From contig NZ_JAGTWO010000003.1 of NCBI RefSeq assembly GCF_018842675.1, forward strand, positions 21,889-85,888: a stretch of DNA of 64,000 nucleotides, given 5' to 3'. Origin of the DNA: Candidatus Pantoea bituminis. Its GTDB lineage: Bacteria; Pseudomonadota; Gammaproteobacteria; Enterobacterales; Enterobacteriaceae. Made by a program: the position numbers and the translations under genes. Below, piece by piece: positions 9,309 through 17,729 of this stretch (the stretch's first letter is position 1; each line of letters starts with the position of its first letter). The notes beneath the pieces are model-generated. The model saw nothing but the letters and a program-made list of their open reading frames with translations. It ran no database searches and was not told the DNA's origin.

Positions 9309-9973
9309 ATGTTCGACCTGATAAAAGCGATTGGGCTGGGACTGATAGTCATTCTGCCGCTCGCTAATCCTCTGACTACGGTGGCATTGTTTCTAGGACT
9401 GAGTGGTCAGATGAATCGCACTGAACGTAACCGCGTAGCTATGATGACGTCTGTTTACGTCTTTATCATATTGATGGTTGCCTGGTATGCCGGGCAAATA
9501 GTGATGAATACTTTTGGTATTTCAATTCCTGGCCTGCGTGTCGCGGGGGGACTGATTGTTGCTTTTATCGGATTTCGTATGCTGTTTCCTGTCTCCAAAG
9601 AAGAACAGTTAACACAAGTGCTCATTAACACTAATGAACAGAAACCCGGGCATGGCACCAGTATTGCTTTTGTACCGCTTGCCATGCCCAGCACCGCCGG
9701 ACCCGGTACTATTGCCATGTTGGTCAGCTCTGCGTCTACGCTACGGCATGGAAATGAATTTCCGGCCTGGGTGATCATAGTGGCCCCCCGCTTATCTTTC
9801 TGGTAGTGGCTGTCATTGCCTGGGTCAGTCTTCGTAGTACGGATAGCATCATGCGGCTAATAGGAAAAGGCGGTATTGATGCCATTTCCCGCCTGATGGG
9901 TTTTCTCCTGGTCTGCATGGGCGTGCAGTTTGTTATTAATGGTGTACTTGAAATTGTTTTTCTTTACCCGTAA
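9309..9973 (+). CDS. marC: MarC family membrane protein (frame broken once)
   Basis: Corrected across one frame break this is 221 residues, the length of E. coli MarC. It has about six membrane helices, starting [20 protein letters not shown]. The family signature [18 protein letters not shown] is near residues 120-140. The break is at the C-run 9784-9789: seven C instead of six restores [16 protein letters not shown] and the rest to the stop at 9971. MarC proteins (UPF0056) are inner-membrane proteins of uncertain substrate and are no longer considered multidrug determinants. The gene stands alone on the plus strand. Confidence 0.85.
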
Positions 9974-10328
9974 ACAGGCGTAACGCAGGAGCGCAGAACC
10001 CAAACGCCTGCGTTTATATACAGGAAGTTCGTAAAGAAAACTTTTAGATAGGTTTGCAGCAAGTGATTTCCATTGTTGAATTCTGTCGATAATCCCGGTG
10101 CGGACGTTTCACAGATCCCTAATGCAGACAGGTTGAGGGCGGGAAATAGTTTACGAATGCGCTACCGGTACATGTCTCCGTTTTCTTTTCTCAGCCACCG
10201 GAGAGCTCGGAAGTCTGTTACAAAGAGCCCTCTGTTCACGACCTCACGTTGAACACAAAGCCGGAAAGACAATACAGGCAGACATGGTTTCCGGCATCCC
10301 GTCATGCAAGGGCGTACAGCCTCTCCTG
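9974..10328. other. Intergenic between convergent marC and the HlyD-like gene
   Basis: 355 bases without a supportable gene, between two convergent genes. I see no strong terminator hairpin. Confidence 0.35.
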
Positions 10329-11465
10329 TTAATGGTCCAGGTACAGGTAATGTAACCAGCTGGTCATTCGCAGAAGAACCTTGCGCATGACAGAAACGTG
10401 TGCAAAGTGGTCTGAGTAAACTGCTACCTGTGCAAATATACCGTCTGGTAAAGCATCAACTTCACTGTCCGGATCCAGTTCGATAATTGCCAGCACGCCA
10501 TCAGAACCGGAAACGACGCTCAGTGACTGCAGGGTTCCCTGTGCCTGATAGGCTCCGCCCGGGACCACAGGCAGAATTCTGGTTAACCTGCCGGAAAATA
10601 TCCGACCCGGCAAAGCATTAAAAACGACTTCTGCCTCATCACCCGCCTTGAGACGCAGCAGAGAGTTCTGACGGAACTGGGCAATTATCTGCCGTTTTTG
10701 CTCAGGAATAAATATCATGACTGGCCGCAGGGGCAGCGCTGCCGCGTAGGAGCCCGGGCGGATAAGGACCTGGGTAACGTAGCCGTTGCTTGGAGCGCGG
10801 ACAACTGTTTGTTCAAGATTGTACAAGGCTTCAGAGAGCTGCGCCCTGAGACTGACAACCTGGGACTGCTCCCCGTTTACTACGCTGTCTAACTGGCTTT
10901 TTATCTGTGCCTGTTCAGCCACAGAACTCTTGACCAGAGCATCCTGAGCCAAAAAGTCTTGTCGTGCATTATCAATGTCTCTTTCGGAGAAGGGATTTAC
11001 CTTGGCTTGACTTCCCATAAGATAACGCTGGTACTCCTTGAAGAGACGATCCCGCTCTGCTGAAACGTGAGACGTATTGGCAATGGCTTCATCCATCTGC
11101 CCTTTCAGAACATGCACATTATGTATGGCCGTCATTAAATCAGCCTGGATTCTTTCCACCCGAGCCTGATAGCGCGTTCTTTCCAGCCGGAAAAGTATTT
11201 CTCCTTTTTTTATGCGGATATCTTGTTTTTGGGTGACATCGCTGACAACGCCTGTTACCTGAGGTGTAACAGGAATGGCTATTACAGCCTTTTGCGCCAG
11301 GGAAGTGTAGGGATGGTTATAGTTCATCAGCAAAATCAGGGCACCAATAAGGAAAACTCCGCCCAGCGCTGCGGTTGGCACCGTCCATTTATTTACCGGA
11401 ATCCTGAATATTTTAAATACGGCCCAGGCAAACGCGACATAAGTAAGAATAATCAGTAAATCCAT
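10329..11465 (-). CDS. yiaV: HlyD-family membrane fusion protein, YiaV-like
   Basis: Periplasmic adaptor of the HlyD/EmrA type, 378 residues from ATG 11465, the same length as E. coli YiaV. The start [20 protein letters not shown] is a membrane anchor, with a second hydrophobic segment near residue 40. The biotinyl-lipoyl half motifs follow ([10 protein letters not shown] ... [10 protein letters not shown] and [13 protein letters not shown]), with a coiled-coil hairpin of about 130 residues between them. GGAG precedes this ATG; the longer frame from 11612 lacks support. It overlaps the upstream DUF3302 gene by 13 bases, so the pair is co-translated. No transporter gene is adjacent. Cargo is unknown. 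Confidence 0.85.
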   Translation of the reverse strand: MDLLIILTYVAFAWAVFKIFRIPVNKWTVPTAALGGVFLIGALILLMNYNHPYTSLAQKAVIAIPVTPQVTGVVSDVTQKQDIRIKKGEILFRLERTRYQARVERIQADLMTAIHNVHVLKGQMDEAIANTSHVSAERDRLFKEYQRYLMGSQAKVNPFSERDIDNARQDFLAQDALVKSSVAEQAQIKSQLDSVVNGEQSQVVSLRAQLSEALYNLEQTVVRAPSNGYVTQVLIRPGSYAAALPLRPVMIFIPEQKRQIIAQFRQNSLLRLKAGDEAEVVFNALPGRIFSGRLTRILPVVPGGAYQAQGTLQSLSVVSGSDGVLAIIELDPDSEVDALPDGIFAQVAVYSDHFAHVSVMRKVLLRMTSWLHYLYLDH

Positions 11466-11785
11466 AGCGTTGTTACTCCCGGGGCGCGGACTAATGTTGT
11501 TAAGTTTTTTTCCAGCTCCACTATGCGCAGCTCCAGTGACGCATTCTGTTTTTGCATTCCCCATCCTCGTTCCGGCCGGTAAAGAGTGGCCCATATCCAC
11601 AAGAATGGCCATATCACATGGAGAGTAAACAAACTTACCCAGCCAGCCACATGAATAGCATCAGCATGCGGATGATTACGGGATTTTGCGATAAGGTAAG
11701 GAATGTCATGAAGGATAATAATCCCATAGAAAATAATGAGAAAAACGAATATAAGCACGCCCAGCGCAAAGTAGTTAAGAAACAT
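11453..11785 (-). CDS. yiaW: DUF3302 inner membrane protein, YiaW-like
   Basis: A 110-residue protein with two strongly hydrophobic segments (residues 4-28 and about 47-68). The sequence includes [20 protein letters not shown] and [14 protein letters not shown], typical of DUF3302/YiaW. In E. coli yiaW and yiaV are likewise adjacent and overlapping, and homologous pairs accompany HlyD proteins elsewhere. It is probably an accessory subunit for the YiaV-like adaptor. The function has not been established. Confidence 0.85.
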   Translation of the reverse strand: MFLNYFALGVLIFVFLIIFYGIIILHDIPYLIAKSRNHPHADAIHVAGWVSLFTLHVIWPFLWIWATLYRPERGWGMQKQNASLELRIVELEKNLTTLVRAPGVTTLWIY

Positions 11786-12877
11786 ACACGCCTCGTATTA
11801 ATGACGACCTGATGCTAAGTGTAGGCGTTAAGCCTGTTGCAGGTGTAATAACTACCATTGAATCTTTTGAATCAGTGTTTATTTCCAAAATAATTTCAGC
11901 AAAATAAATAATCCTTTTTGGTGAATTATTCTTTGAAACGCACCTGCTTAATTACCAACAAGCATTAAAGAAGTCTTATGGGTAAAAAGACCCGATGAGC
12001 ATGTTAATGCAACCTTAAATAACCCAGCAATGGTTACTTATTTTTACGTTCTCTTTTTCATTGTTCACACTGCAATCTGCTGACTGAAAGCATTAAGCAA
12101 TCAGGCTAACAAGTTAAAAAGCTTTCTTTGTCACATCCTGTCAATGTTATTTTTCGCCAATTTATTCAAAAAGTTACAGGATAAATATCACCATCAGATT
12201 AAAATAAAGCCCGGGCGGACGCCAGCATAAATAAGTTGCTACAGGACAAGATTTTTTCAGTTAATAAATCTTAATTTTTGATAGCGTATTTATTAATACA
12301 ATATTTTTCTACTTCTATTCCATTTTTTATATTCTGACTTTCTGCTCCTTTATGAGCACACCGTAATGTGAGTAACGTCTTCCTCGTTACAGGATAGCGT
12401 TGCATCGACCGGTTGAACTCACAGCACAAAGCGGACATTCAGTCCGATTGAGCCTGCCTGCTTGAGGCGATCGAGTCTGGCGAGCAGTGCGCAGCCAGCC
12501 CTGAATGCCGCTGAGAGTGACACAGATTTAAACTGCACAGCGCGCTCGGCGTAGCCGGTTACAGGCATATACATCGCTGCCGAACCATACCTTCCTCTGA
12601 ACGGCTTAAACTAACTCCCAGTAAAGATTCAGCTACGGTAAACCCTTTTAACTACGGTGAACGGGCTTTACGGCGCTTGCGACGTAAAGCCCCGGCGTCT
12701 GCAGCTTACTGCTAACGGCAGGGGCAATATAACTCCCGGCGACAGCCATAGCATTTAACACGCTAGCCGCTAACTTAAGTAAGCCACCGATACAAAACAC
12801 ATAGTAAAAGTTAGTAGTTAAATACTTCTTAAAATCATTAGCTTATTAATAACTAATTGTTAGTTTCATTCAGATAC
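11786..12877. other. Right end of the insert in umuC; no intact gene
   Basis: About 1.1 kb of mostly AT-rich DNA. Copy 2 of the 47-bp repeat is at 12392-12438. After it comes a more GC-rich piece (to about 12760) with several short open frames but no recognisable protein. The last 90 bases are rich in TTAGT/ACTAA motifs and end at the junction with umuC (12878). A promoter for yiaW is expected at the left edge. Confidence 0.4.
12392..12438 (+). repeat. 47-bp dispersed repeat, copy 2
   Basis: Same-orientation match to 5776-5822 (42 of 47 positions). It is flanked here by unrelated sequence, so the repeat unit appears to be only about 47 bp long. Confidence 0.7.
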
Positions 12878-14052
12878 AATGACGGCTGCGTCATCGCACG
12901 GAGCAAAGAAGCCAAAAAGTACGTAAAGATGGGCGACCCTTGGTTCAAGATAAAGAATCAGCACTTCCCGGAAAAAATACACGTATTTTCAAGCAACTAC
13001 GCGCTGTACCATTCTATGAGCACGCGCGTGATGTCCTGCATTGAGGAGATGGTGCCGCGTCTGGAGGTGTATTCGGTTGACGAAGGGTTCTGTGACTGCA
13101 CGGGTATGGAACTGACCATGCCGTATGAGGATTTTGGCCGCATGCTCCGGGCGCACGTCAGGACCTGCACAGGCCTGACGGTCGGCGTCGGGCTTGGGCC
13201 AACAAAGACCCTGGCGAAGTCAGCACAGTGGGCCGGTAAGGAATGGCCCCAGTTTGGCGGAGTGCTGGCGCTCACGCCGGGGAATCTGAAGCGGACAGAA
13301 ACCCTTCTGTCGCGCCAGCCTGTGGGTGAACTCTGGGGTGTGGGTTCCCGGCTCGAAAAGCGCCTGCAGCTGCTCGGCGTGACAACGGCGCTCGATCTGG
13401 CACGCACCTCCCCTTCTTTCATCCGTAAGAATTTCGGAGTGGTACTTGAGCGCACGGTGCGCGAGCTTAACGGTGAGTCCTGCATCCCGATGGAGGATGC
13501 GCCACCGCCCAAACAGCAGATAGTCGTAAGCCGCAGCTTCGGCGAGCGCATCACGGAATACGACGCGATGCGACAGTCCGTCTGCGCGTATGCCGAACGC
13601 GTTGCGGAAAAGCTTCGCGAGGACAGGCAGTTCTGCCACCACATCTCCGTTTTTATCCGCACCTCCCTTTCGACACCGGGCAGCTTGGCTACGGTAATAC
13701 GGCGTTCGTGAAATTGCGCGTTGGCACGCAGGACACGCGCAACATCATTGAGGCAGCGGTGAAATCACTGGACGCGATCTGGCGCCCGGGTTTTCGCTAT
13801 GCGAAAGCCGGCATCATGCTGAGCGAGCTTCGGCCGAACGGCGTAGCGCAGCTCAACCTGTTTGATGATGAGGCGCCGCGCGCCGGCAGTGAAGCTCTGA
13901 TGAGCCTGATGGATTCGATGAACCGCTCCGGGCGCTACAGCATAGGCTTTGCGGGTAAAGGTATCGACCCTGACTGGAAGATGAAGCGGGAGATGCTGAG
14001 TAAAGCATGGACGACGAACTGGAAGGAGCTACCGGTTGCTAAAGTATGCTAA
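12878..14052 (+). pseudogene. umuC: UmuC, 3' fragment (split by insertion, one further frame break)
   Basis: The remainder of UmuC, resuming at NDGCVIARSKEAK and carrying the palm and catalytic VYSVDEGFCD (the Asp-Glu pair), the helix-hairpin-helix VGELWGVGSRL region and the little-finger domain. The C-terminal ends include SLDAIWRPG and GVAQLNLFDD. A second defect lies at 13665-13667: a CCC run should be CCCC, after which TSPFDTGQLGYGNTAFVKL would read through. This break is probably a sequencing error. The separation from the 5' part (119-220) is a genuine insertion. The fragment has no proper start codon; the first in-frame ATG is at 12857, inside the insert. Confidence 0.88.
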
Positions 14053-14063
14053 AGGGATTTATT

Positions 14064-14093
14064 AAGTATTTAATATGTACATTTTAAATACTT
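14064..14093. repeat. GTACA-centred near-palindrome 1 (putative partition site)
   Basis: Arms AAGTATTTAA and TTAAATACTT flank ATGTACAT, forming a 30-bp near-perfect palindrome after umuC. It is the same type as the sites around parA (14574, 15018, 15755, 15832). Confidence 0.6.
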
Positions 14094-14188
14094 ATCATGC
14101 ATTTAAATTGTATTGGTAATACAAGCTAATCGTGCTTTGATACGCTATTAACTTATTGTGTACCCAGGCTTTGTCGGGTTCAAAAGCA

Positions 14189-14217
14189 GGGCAGCGGAAA
14201 ATTTTGCTGCCCTTTTC
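14189..14217 (+). terminator. Rho-independent terminator after umuC
   Basis: GGGCAGC (14189-14195) pairs with GCTGCCC (14206-14212), followed by TTTTCT. It ends plus-strand umuDC transcription. Confidence 0.75.
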
Positions 14218-14219
14218 TC

Positions 14220-14459
14220 TTACGAAAATGAGTTTGCCAGGTGAAATTCATCAAGAATACGAATTACAGGGCCTGGTTTTTTACCAGTGAAATAGAGACC
14301 GCGCGGCAACCTGTCGCCGGTGTTAAGGCGCTGCTGCCACTCATCGAACGCAGGCCGCTTTCTGTGTACATTTCCTTTAAGCATTTTTACGCTCTGTGTA
14401 ACTGTGATTACCGAGTCAACGTTCCTGAACGTCCAGTTCATCACTTCTAACTGACACAT
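14220..14459 (-). CDS. Small protein of unknown function
   Basis: A 79-residue, basic open frame starting MCQLEVMNWTFRNVDS, with AGAGGA six bases before the ATG at 14459. No known domain is recognised. It lies between the umuC terminator and the parA-type locus and reads convergently to umuC. The good ribosome site is the main reason for calling it. Confidence 0.45.
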   Translation of the reverse strand: MCQLEVMNWTFRNVDSVITVTQSVKMLKGNVHRKRPAFDEWQQRLNTGDRLPRGLYFTGKKPGPVIRILDEFHLANSFS

Positions 14460-14573
14460 GAACGTCCTCTTTGTTCAGTGTCAGCAAAGCGCCTTGATGT
14501 TTAAATCACTCAGGCTGAACATGTTCACCATCTCTGACAGCGATACTCTCCAGATACTTATAAAGTAAACATA

Positions 14574-14603
14574 AAGTATTTAAAATGTACATTATATATA
14601 TTT
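14574..14603. repeat. GTACA-centred near-palindrome 2 (putative partition site)
   Basis: AAGTATTTAAAATGTACATT is followed by a degenerate right arm of alternating AT. It lies just downstream of the small partner gene of parA. Confidence 0.5.
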
Positions 14604-14654
14604 ATAGCGTATCGTCTGAGTGTTAATGACCGTTCAGATAATGGCCTGCTACAT

Positions 14655-15002
14655 TCAGTCTTTCTTGCTATCAAAAGCGCCATCGCGCGCCAGCTTTTCG
14701 CGAAATGCCTCAAGAATGTAAGGCGTCATCAGCAGAGATGTGACGTTACGCTCTTTAAGGGAGTCGTAAGCGTCCCATAGGTCCTCCGGAATCTGAACAT
14801 TTTTAGCCCTACGCACAGCTTTCGCTTTCCGGCGTGGACCGGGCGGTTCGTTTTCAACCTGCTTCTCAGGTTCTGCAGGCCTGACGGCTTCGGCCGCGAC
14901 AGGCGGTTGTTCAGCCGATGCAGAACTACCTGCTTCATGCAAAGGTGCGTTTTTTGAGAGCTGTGAAATGCGTTCGAACATTGCTGATTTAGGATTCGCC
15001 AT
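14655..15002 (-). CDS. ParG-like small DNA-binding partition partner
   Basis: A 115-residue protein starting at ATG 15002. It has a proline/glutamate-rich flexible N-terminal half and, from about residue 75, a short basic strand plus two helices (KNVQIPEDLWDAYDSLKERN) like a ribbon-helix-helix. Lying 56 bases downstream of a type Ib ParA, with repeated palindromes around both genes, it is the expected centromere-binding protein of the partition pair, comparable in layout to ParG of TP228. An upstream in-frame ATG (15014) adds four residues. Sequence similarity alone would not prove this; the role rests on position, size and fold. Confidence 0.6.
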   Translation of the reverse strand: MANPKSAMFERISQLSKNAPLHEAGSSASAEQPPVAAEAVRPAEPEKQVENEPPGPRRKAKAVRRAKNVQIPEDLWDAYDSLKERNVTSLLMTPYILEAFREKLARDGAFDSKKD

Positions 15003-15017
15003 CAGATACACCATTCA

Positions 15018-15044
15018 TATTTAAAAAGTACATTTTCAATACTC
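15018..15044. repeat. GTACA-type site 3, between parA and its partner
   Basis: TTTAAAAAGTACATTTTCAA and following ATACTC in the intergenic gap. It shares the AAGTACATTTTCA core with the site at 15755. Confidence 0.55.
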
Positions 15045-15058
15045 ATTGAATATCTTAA

Positions 15059-15742
15059 TCATACCTTTTCTATTGCATTACGCATATCTAAAAAGAGCGA
15101 GCGCATAGCGTTACCTACATTGCTGTAGCGTGTTGTCATATGCTCAACAACCCCCATACCCTGACCAAACTGCTGCGGTGCAGCTTTATCCATCGGAATA
15201 GCCGTCTCCATCCGGACCAGATTATCGAACTGGGCAATGTAGTTATCGATGTCTCTGTAATTGCGTCGGTTTGGCGGGACCTTATTCATCACTACATGAG
15301 CAATTTTCTTCTCACCCAACTCTGCTGAAATTTCATCCAGCACCTTACTGAATTCGTGAAGGCCGAGAATATCGGACGGATCATCCTTCAGCGGGGAAAT
15401 GATGAGGTCAGCAAGCGCAACTGCAGCACGGGTGATAGAGGAGTCAAAGCCACCGCAGTCTACCAGTACGGTCTGTCCCTTCTCTTTAGCCTCCAGTACA
15501 TCGGCGATGAAACGGTCAACGACATTTTCCATATCATCAGTCAGGCGCACGACATTCCACCGAATATTTTCATCACGGAAGCCATTAAAAGTTGTCACGG
15601 CCGGGGTAGGGTCAGTGTCGTAGAAAGTATCAGGCTTAAGTTCAGGCGCGATGTTCAGGCTGATTAGCGACTTTCCGGTCCCGCCTTTTTTAATTGCAAC
15701 TGCTACAACTTTTCCCGCGTATGGATTTGATGCGTTATTCAT
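15059..15742 (-). CDS. parA: ParA-type partition ATPase (type Ib)
   Basis: A 227-residue Walker-type ATPase with the deviant Walker A motif KKGGTGKS near residue 17, the DTDP motif near 43 and VLVDCGGFDSS (Walker B) near 92. It lacks the N-terminal helix-turn-helix of type Ia ParA and has the size of type Ib plasmid partition ATPases. The ATG at 15742 is preceded by GGAGAAGG; the longer frame from 15808 has no such support. It would form a nucleoid gradient that positions the replicon, working with the small protein downstream. It is the strongest single indication that the window is part of a plasmid. Confidence 0.85.
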   Translation of the reverse strand: MNNASNPYAGKVVAVAIKKGGTGKSLISLNIAPELKPDTFYDTDPTPAVTTFNGFRDENIRWNVVRLTDDMENVVDRFIADVLEAKEKGQTVLVDCGGFDSSITRAAVALADLIISPLKDDPSDILGLHEFSKVLDEISAELGEKKIAHVVMNKVPPNRRNYRDIDNYIAQFDNLVRMETAIPMDKAAPQQFGQGMGVVEHMTTRYSNVGNAMRSLFLDMRNAIEKV

Positions 15743-15754
15743 ACCTTCTCCATC

Positions 15755-15778
15755 CTTAAAAAGTACATTTTCAGTATT
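15755..15778. repeat. GTACA-type site 4, upstream of parA
   Basis: CTTAAAAAGTACATTTTCAG then TATT, 13 bases upstream of the parA start, overlapping where a promoter or ribosome-site region would be. Consistent with an autoregulatory operator. Confidence 0.55.
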
Positions 15779-15831
15779 TGTTGAGCACCTTATCAGTACA
15801 CATAACAAAGTGCAACAAGGAGTACTTTAAA

Positions 15832-15859
15832 AATACTAAAAGTGTACATTTTTAGTATT
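15832..15859. repeat. GTACA-centred palindrome 5, upstream of parA
   Basis: AATACTAAAA (15832-15841) and TTTTAGTATT (15850-15859) are perfect inverted arms around GTGTACAT. It is the best palindrome of the five and a candidate parS/operator element. Confidence 0.65.
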
Positions 15860-16010
15860 TAAAGAGTGTGTTTGTGATACATAACATGAACTGACATATT
15901 CATCAGCATTGCCCTTCGGGCTAGGGCAGGGAAGGGGTACAATCGGGTTTTACTGGCGGGGTTATCTCAGCAAGATACCTGCGTTTCTTTCAGTTTTTTA
16001 GAGAAGATAT

Positions 16011-16595
16011 ATGGATATGTTTTTCTGGTTTTTGATCGCTATCGCTGTGATCGCTTACCTGATTTCAGGTGGAAAACGTAAACGGAAGGGGAACGTATAC
16101 AGACGCAAAACTGATTATCAGCCTCCGAAGCGTGAAAGTTATGACTGTGCCACGGAGGTTGTAAGGGAGCAGTCTGTAGCAGAACGACAGCTGGTTACGG
16201 TCAGGAGCAACGAATTTTATAAACGCCCGCTGATGAATAAAAGTGAGTACGGCGTATTCTGCAGGCTTGAAAAAATGCTTTCAGCGTCACACCGTGGCTA
16301 CCGCGTATTTTCCTAGGTATCACTCGGTGAGATTCTTGGCTCGGATGACAAGCAGGCTTACCTGGCGATTAACAGCAAGCGGGCAGACTTCGTGATCATT
16401 GACTGGTCAGGGCAGCCGATAGCCGTTGTTGAGTATCATGGCAGTGGCCACTTTAAGGACGATGCCATCGTACGTGACGCGGTCAAGCGTGAGGCATGTA
16501 GCAATGCAGGAATAGCCTTTATAGAACTATCTGCCAGTTATACAGACGCTGATATTAAAACCATCAGTGACCATTTGCATGTAAAAGCCGCCTGA
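16011..16595 (+). CDS. DUF2726 protein (in-frame amber codon as read)
   Basis: N-terminal membrane anchor (MDMFFWFLIAIAVIAYLISG), a basic linker, then a DUF2726 domain, a nuclease-like fold related to PD-(D/E)XK enzymes. The core reads KRADFVIIDWSGQPIAVVEY, then HGSGHF, and AGIAFIELS. An in-frame TAG at 16314-16316 interrupts it after RGYRVFS; the reading frame is otherwise continuous to the stop at 16593. A CAG codon there would create CCAGG, the Dcm methylation site, a known source of nanopore C-to-T miscalls. The protein (194 residues) is therefore probably intact. Function is unknown; such proteins are common on plasmids. Confidence 0.7.
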
Positions 16596-16606
16596 CGTCA
16601 GAGACA

Positions 16607-16829
16607 TCACCAGTGAAGCCGTCTCTTCTTTTCCTCAAGTACGCGCCGCAGCTCCCTGCGGTGCCGCCTCAATTCTTGATGCAACATGCGCTGCTTGATC
16701 CTTTGAAAAACTTCGTTCTCGACCTCATGTGAACAGGTATCTGCTTCTATTTCGCAGCGGCTAATTTCCTGAAGTAGCCAGGTCAAGATGTTCGCCCGCT
16801 ACGCCCTGTAACTGTATCTGAGAAAACAT
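16607..16829 (-). CDS. Small charged helical protein (frame uncertain)
   Basis: The minus strand encodes a clearly protein-like stretch of about 50 residues, ILTWLLQEISRCEIEADTC onward, ending in a highly basic helix (RRHRRELRRVLEEKKRRLHW). The only good start, ATG 16829 (MFSQIQLQG), is in another frame, so a one-base excess or two-base loss near 16795 would be needed to join them. With TTG as start the protein would be about 51 residues. I recognise no family. The remaining DNA to 17033 is AT-rich and empty. Confidence 0.4.
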
Positions 16830-17033
16830 ATTTATAATCTTAATGCCGTGTAGTTTTCGTGGACAAATTTCAATCTTAGGGGATTAAATCGGCAGCTTAG
16901 ACGATTTTTTAGGGGGAATTTACTGCTAATGCCAAATCATAGTTTGAAGAGAGTTTTAGTTTAATGCCATAACACAGAACATTTAATACAACAAATAAAA
17001 CACCAATGATAAAACGGGCCGCATAGCGGCCGC

Positions 17034-17420
17034 TTAATACATTATTTTCTTAGTAAGATCTCCCTTTTTAACTTTATTAGCAATAAGCGTTCCATAAAAT
17101 ATCCATCCACACAGAACCAGTTCAATAAATTTTATTACATCAAAAGATTCATTCTTAACATGCATCTTCACATAAACGAGTTCAAATGTAATAGCAATCG
17201 AAACAATAACAGTTGTAATGTCGATACAATCTTTTAGACCTTTCTTTTCAAAACCTTTTTTGTCTTTAACATACAAAGATAAAACAACTATACCAAGGGC
17301 GTAAGAATTCAATATATCATCTCCGAGCCTATCCGAAGCTATAAAAAAGTGTAGCCAGCCAACGCCAAAGAAAACCAATACAGTAAAAACAAATTTCAAA
17401 GCTAAATCCTTACGTTTCAC
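17034..17420 (-). CDS. Hypothetical membrane protein, third gene of an AT-rich operon
   Basis: A 128-residue, lysine-rich protein with about four hydrophobic segments (residues 8-28, 38-52, 66-84, 98-115). No known family is recognised. It follows the zinc-ribbon gene by 33 bases on the same strand. Codon use is strikingly AT-rich (AAA, ATA, TTT) compared with the GC-rich metal and transfer genes, pointing to recent acquisition of the three-gene group. Confidence 0.6.
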   Translation of the reverse strand: MKRKDLALKFVFTVLVFFGVGWLHFFIASDRLGDDILNSYALGIVVLSLYVKDKKGFEKKGLKDCIDITTVIVSIAITFELVYVKMHVKNESFDVIKFIELVLCGWIFYGTLIANKVKKGDLTKKIMY

Positions 17421-17453
17421 ATTTAATTTCCTAAGTATTTCCTAAAAATCATC

Positions 17454-17729
17454 CTATCGCATTTTTTCACTTATAGCGCGCATGGAGGCAATGTATTTCT
17501 CTAGCCCTCCCATTCTGTTAAGCGCTCTAAAGGCGTTTTTCCTTGCTGCATTGTCTACATCACGTTCAGAGATGCTGCACCAGCCACAAGTTTTCTTCTG
17601 TTCATCTATAGGTTCATTGCATTTTTTACACTGAAAGTTAACAGGTTCAATTCTTCCATTTTTAAATCTGTGTGACTTATTGTTGATTGACAGAAGGAAA
17701 GGATTGGTTGTTGTTTTTCCTATAACCAT
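17454..17729 (-). CDS. Small zinc-ribbon protein
   Basis: A 91-residue protein with two CxxC pairs (CKKC near residue 34 and CGWC near 48), a typical zinc ribbon. A helical tail follows (RKNAFRALNRMGGLEKYIAS). It overlaps the upstream DUF2971 gene by ten bases, so the two are translationally coupled. No catalytic residues are visible. It may be an adaptor or regulator of the DUF2971 protein. Confidence 0.6.
   Translation of the reverse strand: MVIGKTTTNPFLLSINNKSHRFKNGRIEPVNFQCKKCNEPIDEQKKTCGWCSISERDVDNAARKNAFRALNRMGGLEKYIASMRAISEKMR

Noticed and set aside
13220..13642. Long minus-strand frames opposite umuC (also 12997-13662)
   Set aside because: Shadows of the umuC coding sequence, caused by its GC-rich third positions.
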